From Catellatospora sp. TT07R-123 (lineage in GTDB: Bacteria; Actinomycetota; Actinomycetes; Mycobacteriales; Micromonosporaceae), in contig NZ_BNEM01000002.1 of the NCBI RefSeq assembly GCF_018327705.1, positions 1,426,001 through 1,490,000 of the forward strand: DNA of 64,000 bases, in the 5' to 3' direction. The position numbers were made by a program, and so were the translations under genes. Under the pieces are notes generated by a model that saw nothing but the letters and a program-made list of their open reading frames with translations, made no database searches and was not told the origin of the DNA. This document shows, piece by piece, positions 16,348 to 23,967 of the stretch (position 1 is its first letter; each line of letters begins with the position of its first letter).

Positions 16348-17151
16348 GTGGCCGAGACCCTCCGCCACGTCGAGGACATGGTCGACAACTCCCCCGTCGT
16401 CGACGTCCACGAGACGTTCCACCAGTGGCAGCAGCTGCTCGCCGAACTCAAAGCGAAGATCGACGCCCGGTTCGAGCTGAAGCGGGACCCGTCGACGCTG
16501 GCCCTGGAGTCGTACGGCACCTATCCCGACGGTCCCGGCGGGTCGCTGGCCGCCTACAGCGGGCCCGAGGTCGACTGGATGGTGCACTCCTGGCTGGGCA
16601 ACCCCGGCGCGAGCTTCGCCAACCTGCACCTGACCGTATGGCTCGGCCCGCAGGTCAAGGTGCCGCACCTGGGCATCGCCCTGCTGGTATGGCCGGAAGG
16701 CTGGTTCTACCTCGACTCCGTCCCCCGGGTGAACCTGATCGAGGACGGCGACTACTACGACCGCTACTACGCGCCGCTGGACGCCGACTGGCTGGCCCAC
16801 CGCGCCGACCCCGAGTTCGAGTACTTCGTCTCGCGGTCGGGCTTCATCCGCGCCAGCCTCAGCCCCACGGCGTACTGCTACTCCTTCGGGCGCAGCGAGC
16901 GCAACATCGACATCGTCCGCAAGCTCACGCACGAGCACGTGGACCGCTGGCTGGGCTGGGTCGACAGCGCACCGCCGGTGCCGGAGTCCGAGCGGGCCGC
17001 GCTGGCCGAGACGGACCTGCGGATGCGGCGCAACATCGCCGACCGCGACCCCGCCAACGTGATGGGTGTCCGCTTCTTCGGCCAGGAGACCACCGACCGC
17101 CTGGTGCGCGGCCTGTGGGGCGGCGACCGGGAACTGGAGCGGCCGCGATGA
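16348..17151 (+). CDS. Red chlorophyll catabolite reductase (RCCR)-like protein 1
   Basis: 267 residues, GTG start with AAGGTAGG upstream. The C-terminal half follows the plant RCCR pattern that I recall from Arabidopsis ACD2: a DYY-x-RYY stretch (135-141), an aromatic/FxR-x-SxSPTA motif here FIRASLSPTA (166-175), then RMRRNIADRD and FFGQETTDRLV near the end, matching RRKSIEDD and FGEEVSSRVV of the plant protein. RCCR reduces the open-chain red chlorophyll catabolite with ferredoxin electrons and belongs to the ferredoxin-dependent bilin reductase fold. No transit peptide is present. The next genes encode a hydrolase and a PaO-type oxygenase, exactly the expected partners. No ferredoxin gene was found in the window. 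Identity of the plant catalytic acids was not verified. Confidence 0.75.
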   Translation: MAETLRHVEDMVDNSPVVDVHETFHQWQQLLAELKAKIDARFELKRDPSTLALESYGTYPDGPGGSLAAYSGPEVDWMVHSWLGNPGASFANLHLTVWLGPQVKVPHLGIALLVWPEGWFYLDSVPRVNLIEDGDYYDRYYAPLDADWLAHRADPEFEYFVSRSGFIRASLSPTAYCYSFGRSERNIDIVRKLTHEHVDRWLGWVDSAPPVPESERAALAETDLRMRRNIADRDPANVMGVRFFGQETTDRLVRGLWGGDRELERPR

Positions 17152-18110
17152 TCCGCTCGGTGTGGTGGGCCGCGACGATCCCCGGCCACGAGGCCCCGTT
17201 CGACACCGCGCATCTGCGCGTCTACTACCCGGCCGCGCCGGACGGCAGCGACCGCGAGCGCCTGTCGGGCGTGATGGCCGCCGACACCACCGGGGCGCCG
17301 TTCCCGGTGGCGGTCATCGTGTCCGGGGTGAACGTCGGCCAGGAGGCGTACCGCTGGCTGGCGACGAGGCTGGCCGAACGCGGCATCGTCACGGTGACCT
17401 ACGACTGGGTCGGCACGCTGTTCGGGGGACTGCACGGCATCACGCCGGGCGTGGACCTGGACGCGGCCCGGCCCGACGGCTACGGCAAGCGCCCGACCTG
17501 TCCCTCGCTGCGGCCGGTGCTCGACGCGCTGGCGAGCATGACCGGTCCGGTCGCCGGGCTGCTGGACCTGGACCGGGTGGCCCTGATCGGGCACTCGGCG
17601 GGAGGCACGGTCGCGCTCCAGTCGGCGGGCTTCGTGCCGGAGGTCAAGGCGGTCGCGACCTACGGCGCGCACAACATGGTCGCCACGATGCTCGGCTGGC
17701 CCGCCGGGACGGTGCTGCCCGCGCAGGCCGACTGCCCGGTGCTGCTGGTCGGCGGCACCAACGACGGGGTCATCAACGGCTCCGCCGACCGCTACGGCGA
17801 GGACGCGGCCGCCCGGCGCGACCCGATCACGCGCACGTTCGACGAGGCGCTGCCCGACCGCGACGGCGCCAACGTGCTGATCCGGCTGGCCGGGGCGAAC
17901 CACTTCGCGATCGTGGACCCGGTCGACCACACCGCCGCGCGCGCCTTCCTCGACCAGGCCGCCGACGGCGATCCGGCCGAGCACCGCGCACTGCTGGCCG
18001 ACCTGCTGGCCACCTTCTGCCGGATGCACCTGACCGGTGACCCGGCGTCGTTCACCGAGTGGGACAGGCTCGCCGCCCACCACGGCGTCGCATCGATCCA
18101 GCGGAGGTAG
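17148..18110 (+). CDS. Cytoplasmic alpha/beta hydrolase, chlorophyllase/dienelactone-hydrolase-like
   Basis: 320 residues, ATGA overlap with the RCCR-like gene, no signal peptide. Oxyanion strand VAVIVSGVNVGQEAYRWLATRLAERGIVTVTYD, nucleophile GHSAGG (Ser150), acid region VLLVGGTNDGVI, and histidine in AGANHFAIVD. It is similar to the secreted hydrolase at 2815-3750 (GxNVxxxAYRxxA, GANHxxI). In plants the PaO pathway needs chlorophyllase or pheophytinase and a methylesterase (MES16); an internal ester cleavage on the macrocycle or its product would fit. Exact substrate unknown. Confidence 0.85.
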   Translation: MIRSVWWAATIPGHEAPFDTAHLRVYYPAAPDGSDRERLSGVMAADTTGAPFPVAVIVSGVNVGQEAYRWLATRLAERGIVTVTYDWVGTLFGGLHGITPGVDLDAARPDGYGKRPTCPSLRPVLDALASMTGPVAGLLDLDRVALIGHSAGGTVALQSAGFVPEVKAVATYGAHNMVATMLGWPAGTVLPAQADCPVLLVGGTNDGVINGSADRYGEDAAARRDPITRTFDEALPDRDGANVLIRLAGANHFAIVDPVDHTAARAFLDQAADGDPAEHRALLADLLATFCRMHLTGDPASFTEWDRLAAHHGVASIQRR

Positions 18111-18112
18111 GA

Positions 18113-19315
18113 ATGCTGAAGAACTTCTGGTACGCGGTCGAGTTCGCCGACCGGGTGACCACCAAGCCGATGCGGGTGACGGCGCTCGGCCAGCACCTGG
18201 CGCTCTACCGTACGCCCAAGGGGCGGCCGGTGGCGCTGAGCGACCTGTGCGTGCACCGGGGTGCGGCGCTGTCGGGCGGCTGGACCAAGGACGGCTGCAT
18301 CGTCTGCCCGTACCACGGCTGGGAGTACGACGCCGACGGGCAGTGCACGAAGATCCCGGCGAACCTGCCCGGGCGGGCCATCCCGAAGAAGGCGCGCGTC
18401 GACTCGTACCCGGTGCAGGAGAAGTACGGCTTCGTCTGGGTGTTCCTCGGCGACCTGCCCGAGTCCGAGCGCCCGCCGCTGCCGGTGTGGCCGGAGTTCG
18501 ACGACCTGAAGGAGAACGGCGGCCGCTTCCGGGCGGTGACCGGCGAGTTCCTCTGGCACTCCAACTACGAGCGGATCCTGGAGAACGGCTGCGACATCGC
18601 GCACGCCCCGTTCGTGCACGCGGGCTCGTTCGGCAACCCGGAGCGCCCGGAGGTGCAGGAGTACGAGCTGGAGGTGCCCGACGAGTGGTCGGCGTTCGCC
18701 ACCGTCGACCTGTACCCGCCGCGCCCGACGGGCATCTGGTCGGTGCTCAACCGGAACAAGGGCGACCTGGGCAACCGGCCGCCGGTGCGCACCTCGGCGG
18801 GCTGGATGCTGCCGAACATGATCAAGCTGCACGTGCGGCTGCCGATCGGCGAACTGATCATCTACGACACGAACATCCCGATCGACGAGACGACGACCCT
18901 GGTCAAGTGGGTGGCGCTGCGCACCTTCTTCACGGGCAAGTGGGCCGACAAGAACGCCGTGCAGCGCACTCTCAAGATCTTCTACCAGGACGCCGAGGTC
19001 GTCGACAAGGTGCGGCCCGAGCTGCTCCCGTTCGACCTGGGCGCAGAGCTGCACATCAAGAGCGACCTGATCGCGGTGCACTACCGCCGCCGCCGCCAGG
19101 AGCTGGCCGAGAAGGGCTGGCTGCTGTCCGACGAGGACACCATCACCGGTGACGTGCCCCGGCGCACCGCCACCGTCATCGCCTCCCCCGCCCGCCGCGA
19201 GAACCCCGAGCTGGCCCGTGCCTGGGTGCACAAGGCCCGCGGTGAGCACCCCACCGTCCAGGCCGCCTGGGACGCCGCCGACGCGGACGCCCACACCCCC
19301 GAGGAGCCGTCGTGA
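18113..19315 (+). CDS. Rieske non-heme iron oxygenase, pheophorbide a oxygenase (PaO)-like
   Basis: 400 residues, GGAGG eight bases before ATG. The Rieske [2Fe-2S] site is Cys46-x-His48 ... Cys65-x2-His68 (CVHRG ... CPYHGW). The mononuclear iron site is D161-IA-H164-APFV-H169 after ENGC. One-component, no obvious ferredoxin or reductase domain; it also lacks the C-terminal membrane anchor and CxxC of plant PaO. KxxRxxSYPVQEKYGFVWVFLGD is typical of the PaO/vanillate-demethylase-like group. PaO opens the chlorin ring of pheophorbide a to red chlorophyll catabolite, the substrate of RCCR; here the gene lies between two RCCR-like genes. Other Rieske demethylases have the same core, so context carries part of the call. 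Confidence 0.8.
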   Translation: MLKNFWYAVEFADRVTTKPMRVTALGQHLALYRTPKGRPVALSDLCVHRGAALSGGWTKDGCIVCPYHGWEYDADGQCTKIPANLPGRAIPKKARVDSYPVQEKYGFVWVFLGDLPESERPPLPVWPEFDDLKENGGRFRAVTGEFLWHSNYERILENGCDIAHAPFVHAGSFGNPERPEVQEYELEVPDEWSAFATVDLYPPRPTGIWSVLNRNKGDLGNRPPVRTSAGWMLPNMIKLHVRLPIGELIIYDTNIPIDETTTLVKWVALRTFFTGKWADKNAVQRTLKIFYQDAEVVDKVRPELLPFDLGAELHIKSDLIAVHYRRRRQELAEKGWLLSDEDTITGDVPRRTATVIASPARRENPELARAWVHKARGEHPTVQAAWDAADADAHTPEEPS

Positions 19316-20034
19316 GCCTGCCCGCCGACCTGTGCGAGGCCACCCTGCAGCGCATCCTGGCCCGCCACCCCGACCTCAAACCGGTCGAGACGCCGCTGGC
19401 CGAGCTGCGCAGCCCCATGTCGCCCGCGCCGGTGGGCAGCGTGCGGATCTTCCGCGGTACGGCGGTGGCCAAGCTCGTCTACGTCGGCCTGGTCGTCCCG
19501 ATGATCCACCTGGACAGCCACATGATCTTCGCGTTCACGCCGGAGGACTCGGCCGTCCCGCACTTCACCCTCGACTCGGTGTACGGCGGCTCGTACCACG
19601 CCTTCCACCTGGACCTCATCCCCCGCGCCGACCTGGCCGCGCACCTGCCGTACCTGGACGCGGCCTTCCGGCCGCTGACGGAGACGTTCGACGCCGCCTC
19701 GGCGGCCGAGGGCCTGTCCCCGGCCGCGATCGGGCCGCGCCAGCGGGCGATCATGTCGCCGTGGATGCTGGTCAACCGGGCCACCGAGGAGGCGTTCGCC
19801 GGCATCAACGGCTACGTCGACGCCTACGCCGACCACTGGTCGGGCCTGGTCACCGACGGCCTGCCCGCCGAGGCGGCCGCGAGCCTGGCCGGGGTGGACC
19901 TGGCCGCCCGCGACGCGGCGGTGCGCGGCAACATCTTCAGCCGCGACGTCGACCCGGTATGGGCGCAGGTGTCGCGCCTGCTCGGCGACGAGACCACCGA
20001 CGCGATCCGGGCCGAGCTGGTGGCCAATGGCTGA
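19312..20034 (+). CDS. RCCR/bilin-reductase-like protein 2
   Basis: 240 residues, GTG in a 4-bp overlap with the Rieske gene. The C-terminus matches RCCR-like protein 1: RDAAVRGNIFSRD and RLLGDETTDAIR versus RMRRNIADRD and RFFGQETTDRLV. The centre (HMIFAFTPEDSAVPHFTLD ... YHAFHLDLIPRADL) fits the strand order of ferredoxin-dependent bilin reductases, where a conserved acid protonates the bilin. It is diverged from protein 1, so it may reduce a different bond or isomer, or form a heterodimer with it. The family call rests on these short matches and position. Confidence 0.6.
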   Translation: MSLPADLCEATLQRILARHPDLKPVETPLAELRSPMSPAPVGSVRIFRGTAVAKLVYVGLVVPMIHLDSHMIFAFTPEDSAVPHFTLDSVYGGSYHAFHLDLIPRADLAAHLPYLDAAFRPLTETFDAASAAEGLSPAAIGPRQRAIMSPWMLVNRATEEAFAGINGYVDAYADHWSGLVTDGLPAEAAASLAGVDLAARDAAVRGNIFSRDVDPVWAQVSRLLGDETTDAIRAELVANG

Positions 20035-20971
20035 GCAGCCCAGTGTCTGGCAGCAGCGCATCGCCGGGCAGTGGCACGGCCGGCCCTCGCTGTTCGACGC
20101 CACCGGCACCTGGTGCGGGTTCGAGGAGATCCGCCGCTCGTCGGTCTTCGCGGACGGCGTGACCACGTACTACATGGACGGCGGCCTGATCGGCGGCGGG
20201 CCCCTGGCCGGGCAGTTCCGGCTCGGGGCGCCGTTCGCGTTCGGGGTGGTGGACGCCGACGACAACCGCGTCTACACCGGGCCGGACTTCTACGGCACCG
20301 GCCAGCCCTACGGCGGGTTCGTCGACTCGCACTACTACGGCCCCGGCTGGCAGGTCGACCTGAACACCTGGAACCAGGTGCTGCCCGACGGCGAGACGCA
20401 GGTCTACTCGTCGGTGCTGTACCAGGGCTGGTCCGTGGTGGGCTGCTTCAACGGCGTCTACACCCGCACCCTCGACGACTCCCCCGAGTCGGCCGGCCGC
20501 GTCGAGCGGTTCCTGGCCGAGGAGACCCGCCGCGGCCCCGTCCCCTACATCACCCCGACCAAGCAGGCCGGGGCGTACACCGGCGACCTGGAACTGTACG
20601 GCGCCGACCAGAAGCCGCGCGGCACGGTCGGCATGCGGCTGGCCCTCGACCCGGTCGACCTGCTGCACACCACCCGCACCCTCACCTGGTCCGGGCCGCT
20701 GTCGCGCACCGCTTCGTTCAGTGCCCGCCGCGACGGCAACCGGCACTTCTACGAGGGCCCGCAGGCCTGGGGCAACGCCATCGGCTTCGGCCGGGCCCTG
20801 TTCGGGTCGCTGCACTTCACCGACGTCACGAAGGTCAAGTTCCGGGAGTTCGCGATCGACGCCGAGCCCGGCATGAGCGCCGACGGGCGCCTGGCCGTCG
20901 TGTACGAGATCTTCCAGGGCAACGTCCTCGACGCGGTCCTGCACGGAGTGCTGCACTGGGAGGCGTCGTGA
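20027..20971 (+). CDS. Unrecognised protein of the tetrapyrrole operon (possible calycin-like fold)
   Basis: 314 residues, start overlapping the previous gene by 8 bp. I do not recognise the family. It is rich in aromatic residues and beta-prone segments: WQQRIAGQWHGRPSLFDATG at the N-terminus, then YYMDGGLIGGGPLAG, YGPGWQVDLNTWNQVLPDG and, in the C-terminal third, FYEGPQAWGNAIGFGRALFG. No signal peptide or membrane helix. The GxWxG opening and two-barrel-like length recall lipocalin/calycin proteins, a fold used by bilin lyases (CpcS) to hold tetrapyrroles, but this is a weak analogy. Its place between the second RCCR-like gene and the SDR implies a role with the same substrate. Confidence 0.75.
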   Translation: MAEQPSVWQQRIAGQWHGRPSLFDATGTWCGFEEIRRSSVFADGVTTYYMDGGLIGGGPLAGQFRLGAPFAFGVVDADDNRVYTGPDFYGTGQPYGGFVDSHYYGPGWQVDLNTWNQVLPDGETQVYSSVLYQGWSVVGCFNGVYTRTLDDSPESAGRVERFLAEETRRGPVPYITPTKQAGAYTGDLELYGADQKPRGTVGMRLALDPVDLLHTTRTLTWSGPLSRTASFSARRDGNRHFYEGPQAWGNAIGFGRALFGSLHFTDVTKVKFREFAIDAEPGMSADGRLAVVYEIFQGNVLDAVLHGVLHWEAS

Positions 20972-21741
20972 CCAAGGTCGTGGTCGTCACCGGCGGCACC
21001 CGCGGCATCGGCCTCGGCCTGGTCCGCGAGCTGACCGCCCGGGGCGCGAGCGTCGTCTACTGCGGCCGGTCGCACGACTCCGTCACCCGGGCCCAGGACC
21101 AGGTGCCGCAGGCGTACGGCGTGGTCGCCGACGTCACCGACCGCGCGGCCGTCCGGCGGCTGTGGGACGCCGCGGTCGAACGCCACGGCCGGGTCGACAT
21201 CTGGATCAACAACGCGGGCATGTCCCCGGCCCGCAAGCGGCTGTGGGAGCTGCCCGAGGCCGAGCTCGACGCCACGGTGGACCTGAACCTGCGCGGCCTG
21301 CTGCACGCCAACGCCGTCGTGCTCGGCGCCATGACCGCCCAGGGCGGCGGGGCGGTGTGGAACATGGAAGGCTTTGGATCGAACGGCATGCGCCGCCCCG
21401 GCCTCACCGTGTACGGCGCGACCAAGCGCGCGGTCACGTACAGCACCGACAGCCTCGCCAAGGAGGTCGCGGGCACCGGCGTGACCGTGCACCACCTGTC
21501 CCCCGGCATGGTCGTCACCGACCTGCTCACCCACGACTACACCCCCGAGGAACTGGCCCAGGCCAAGAAGATCTTCAACATCCTGGCCGACCGGGTCGAG
21601 ACGGTCACCCCCTGGCTGGCCGCCAAGGTGCTGGCCGGAGCACCGAACGGCGCCCGGGTGGCCTGGCTGACCCAGCGCAAGGCGTTCTTCAGGTTCCTGA
21701 CCGCGTTCCGCAAGCGCGACGTCTTCAAGGAAGAAGCATGA
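20968..21741 (+). CDS. Short-chain dehydrogenase with chlorophyll b reductase (NYC1/NOL)-like signature
   Basis: 257 residues, GTG in an overlap. Classical SDR features: TGGTRGIG for NADP(H), NNAG, Tyr149 and Lys153 (YGATK). Unlike most SDRs, the strand before the active site reads WNMEGFGSNG, where plant NYC1/NOL have NMDGAGSGG in my recollection; further agreement is seen in IWINNAG, SPGMVVTDLL (plant SPGMVLTDLL/TELL) and IFNILADRVETV (plant MFNIICELPETV). NYC1/NOL reduce the C7 formyl group of chlorophyll b to hydroxymethyl, the first step in degrading chlorophyll b. Its position in an operon with PaO- and RCCR-like genes strongly supports a tetrapyrrole substrate. Confidence 0.78.
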   Translation: MTKVVVVTGGTRGIGLGLVRELTARGASVVYCGRSHDSVTRAQDQVPQAYGVVADVTDRAAVRRLWDAAVERHGRVDIWINNAGMSPARKRLWELPEAELDATVDLNLRGLLHANAVVLGAMTAQGGGAVWNMEGFGSNGMRRPGLTVYGATKRAVTYSTDSLAKEVAGTGVTVHHLSPGMVVTDLLTHDYTPEELAQAKKIFNILADRVETVTPWLAAKVLAGAPNGARVAWLTQRKAFFRFLTAFRKRDVFKEEA

Positions 21742-22397
21742 ACGAACACGACTACCCGGTGATCATGGCACTGGAGGACTACGTCCCCACACTGCTGGCC
21801 ATGCTCGGGTTCTGGCTGCTCGGCGGGGCTTCCCGCGAGATCGACCGCAGGGTCGCGACGGCCGGGCGCATCGGCGCCGTCCTGATCGGACTGGGCGGGG
21901 TCGCCAAGTCGACCTGGAAACTGATCCTGTCCGCCGCCGACCAGGACTACCCCTGGCTCCAGCAGGCGCTGTTCCCGCTGATGGCGACCGGGGCGCTGCT
22001 GGTGCTGTGGTCGCTGCACACCAGCCTGCGCGGCCGGACCGCGCCGTGGTGGCCGTACGCGCTGGTCGGGGCCGCGATCCTCGGCGCCGCCATCGGCACC
22101 CGCAGCCTCCAGCCCCCCTTCATCGCCGCCACCGTCGGCGTCACCACGATCAGCATCCTGGGCGCGGTGCTCGCCGGCCGCCGCCGGGCCTTCCTGGCCC
22201 TGGCCCTGTTCGTCCTGGGCCTGGTCGGCGTGACCGCGATGGTGCCGCTGCGCTCGCACCCGCTGCACCCCACGCTGGGATTCCAGTGGCTGGAGCAGAG
22301 CGTCAACACGCTCTCGCAAGCGCTCTTCCTGACCGCCGCGCTGCTCACCCTGCGGGCGGCCCGCCGCGCCACCGTCCCGGCGGAGGTGGCCGCATGA
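21738..22397 (+). CDS. Multi-pass membrane protein, paralogue of the 3894-4613 protein
   Basis: 219 residues with about six to seven hydrophobic segments. Shares GLGGVAKSTWKL, QPPFIAAT, MVPLRSHP and FQWLEQSVNTLSQ with the island's other copy. It is translationally coupled on both sides (ATGA overlaps), so it is a true part of the operon. No known transporter motif was recognised. Two copies in one regulon point to uptake of substrate or intermediate, or a membrane redox role, but neither can be shown. Confidence 0.75.
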   Translation: MNEHDYPVIMALEDYVPTLLAMLGFWLLGGASREIDRRVATAGRIGAVLIGLGGVAKSTWKLILSAADQDYPWLQQALFPLMATGALLVLWSLHTSLRGRTAPWWPYALVGAAILGAAIGTRSLQPPFIAATVGVTTISILGAVLAGRRRAFLALALFVLGLVGVTAMVPLRSHPLHPTLGFQWLEQSVNTLSQALFLTAALLTLRAARRATVPAEVAA

Positions 22398-23137
22398 CCG
22401 ACGCGCTGGGCTGGCGGCGCAAGTTCGGCGTCATCGCCCCGTCGACCAACACGATCGTCGAACCCGACTTCTACGGCATGACGGTGCCCGGGGTGACCGC
22501 GCACTTCTCCCGCATCCACATCCGCAACCAGGACCTGTCCGACGACGCGAACTTCGAGAACCTGCTGGTCCAGATCCGCGACGAGATCGGCGCCGCCTGC
22601 GAGCGGGTGCTGACCTGCGAACCGGACTACATGGTCATGGGCATGTCGGCCGAGACGTTCTGGGGCGGCGTCGAGGGCAACCGGGAGTTCGTCCGGCAGA
22701 TCAAGTCGATCACGGGGCTGGAGGTGGCCACCGGCGCCGAGGCGTGCGAGCGGGCGCTGAAGCTGTACGGCGCGCGCCGCATCGGCGTGGTCACGCCGTA
22801 CCAGCCGGTCGGCGACCAGAACGTGGTGAAGTTCTTCTCCGAGATCGGCTTCGAGGTCGCCGCGATCGAGGGGCTGAAGTGCCCGACGGCCGTGTCGATC
22901 GCGCACGTCACCGAGGACCGGCTGCGCGAGGCGATCCTGTCCGTCAACGGCCCGGACGTGGACGCGATCGTCCAGTGCGGCACCAACCTGTCCATGGTCC
23001 GCCTGGCCGACGAGGCCGAGCGGTGGCTGGGCAAGCCGGTCATCGCCATCAACGCCGCCACCTGGTGGATGGCACTGCGCGACAACGGCATCACCGACAA
23101 GGTGTACGGCGCGGGCTCCCTGCTCCGCGACCACTGA
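22394..23137 (+). CDS. Asp/Glu racemase superfamily enzyme: maleate isomerase/arylmalonate decarboxylase-like
   Basis: 247 residues, ATGA overlap. GVIAPSTNTIVEPDFY is the typical start of maleate isomerases, and the C-terminal catalytic cysteine is present (Cys195 in VQCGTNL). The N-terminal cysteine of the two-cysteine isomerases is replaced (GMSAETFWGG), as in arylmalonate decarboxylase, which has only the second cysteine. Maleate isomerase converts maleate to fumarate after maleimide and maleamate hydrolysis. An enzyme acting on substituted maleates would suit pyrrole-ring catabolism and pair with the nitrilase-fold protein at the operon head. Whether it isomerises or decarboxylates is unclear. 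Confidence 0.82.
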   Translation: MTDALGWRRKFGVIAPSTNTIVEPDFYGMTVPGVTAHFSRIHIRNQDLSDDANFENLLVQIRDEIGAACERVLTCEPDYMVMGMSAETFWGGVEGNREFVRQIKSITGLEVATGAEACERALKLYGARRIGVVTPYQPVGDQNVVKFFSEIGFEVAAIEGLKCPTAVSIAHVTEDRLREAILSVNGPDVDAIVQCGTNLSMVRLADEAERWLGKPVIAINAATWWMALRDNGITDKVYGAGSLLRDH

Positions 23138-23174
23138 CCCGCTCCACCCCACCCCCCTCACCCCTCGTTCTGTC

Positions 23175-23238
23175 GTGCAGTTTCGGGGAAAGTGCCGGAG
23201 TCTCGGCGCATATTCGTGCACTTTCCCCGAAGCTGCAC
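23175..23238. repeat. 64-bp palindromic element, family 1, copy 1
   Basis: Arms GTGCAGTTTCGGGGAAAGTGC and its near-complement GTGCACTTTCCCCGAAGCTGCAC around a 20-bp spacer. The same design and length recur at 54826-54889, with a variant at 39142-39219. It lies after the last gene of the nine-gene operon and before a co-directional membrane-protein gene. Confidence 0.85.
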
Positions 23239-23271
23239 GCCGGTCCGGAGGGCCCCTCTCCGGAAGGCGGG

Positions 23272-23940
23272 ATGATGATCTCGTTACTGCTGGCTGCCGT
23301 CGCGGTGTGCATGCTGGGGCTGGGGGCGTACGCGGTGCGCCTGCGCGCCGCCGGTCCGGCGGCCGCGCTCGTGGCCCTGCTGTGCGCCGGTCTCGCGTAC
23401 GACAACACCGCGGTCGCGATCGGCCGCCTGCTCGGGTTCGGCCAGGCGCTGGAAGGCGTCAACGCGGGCCGGTTCTGGATCCACGCCCTGCTCACGCCGC
23501 TGCTGCTGGTGGCGGCAGTGCTGATCGGCGCGCGGCTGGGCGTGGCCGTGCTCGCCCGCAAGGCGGTCCGGATCGGCGCGGTCGTGCTCGCGCTGGCGCT
23601 GATCGCGCTCGGGGCCGCCACCGACATCGTGCGGCTGGCCCTCGCACCGGCGACATACGCCGACACGCTGCGCTACACCAACACCGCCACGGCCGGGCCG
23701 CCGGTGCCCGCGATCGCGACGATCGTGGCGCTGATCGCGGTCGGAGTGCTGCTGTGGCGGCGGGCCGCAACGGCGTGGCTGCTGCTGGGCGCCGTGGCGA
23801 TGTTCGTGGCGGCCGCGGCCGGGTTCCGGCACTTCTGGCTCGGCAACCTCGGCGAACTCGCCCTCCAGGCCACCGTCGTGGCCACCCTCGCCACCGCCGC
23901 CCGCACCCCCGCCTCGCCCCCGCCTGGCAGCAGGTTCTAA
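23272..23940 (+). CDS. Multi-pass membrane protein of unknown function
   Basis: 222 residues; ATG with GGAAGGCGGG in front. About six hydrophobic helices (MISLLLAAVAVCMLGLGAYAV, WIHALLTPLLLVAAVLIGARL, AIATIVALIAVGVLLW, WLLLGAVAMFVAAAAGF). A conserved-looking WIHALLTP and FRHFWLGNLGE are the only distinctive polar motifs. Separated from the upstream operon by a palindromic element, so probably not part of that regulon. Not recognised further. Confidence 0.7.
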   Translation: MMISLLLAAVAVCMLGLGAYAVRLRAAGPAAALVALLCAGLAYDNTAVAIGRLLGFGQALEGVNAGRFWIHALLTPLLLVAAVLIGARLGVAVLARKAVRIGAVVLALALIALGAATDIVRLALAPATYADTLRYTNTATAGPPVPAIATIVALIAVGVLLWRRAATAWLLLGAVAMFVAAAAGFRHFWLGNLGELALQATVVATLATAARTPASPPPGSRF

Positions 23941-23967
23941 CCGCAGACGGCGATCACCCGGCGGGGT

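Noticed and set aside
14661-18110. A 1149-codon plus-strand frame whose end contains the alpha/beta hydrolase
   Set aside because: Only the last 320 codons (17148-18110) form a protein with motifs; the rest is an out-of-frame shadow of the nitrilase-fold and RCCR-like genes.
16348-20034. A phycobilin or phytochrome chromophore synthesis cluster (heme oxygenase plus bilin reductase)
   Set aside because: No heme oxygenase, phytochrome or bilin lyase gene is nearby; the Rieske oxygenase and NYC1/NOL-like SDR point to chlorophyll-type substrates.
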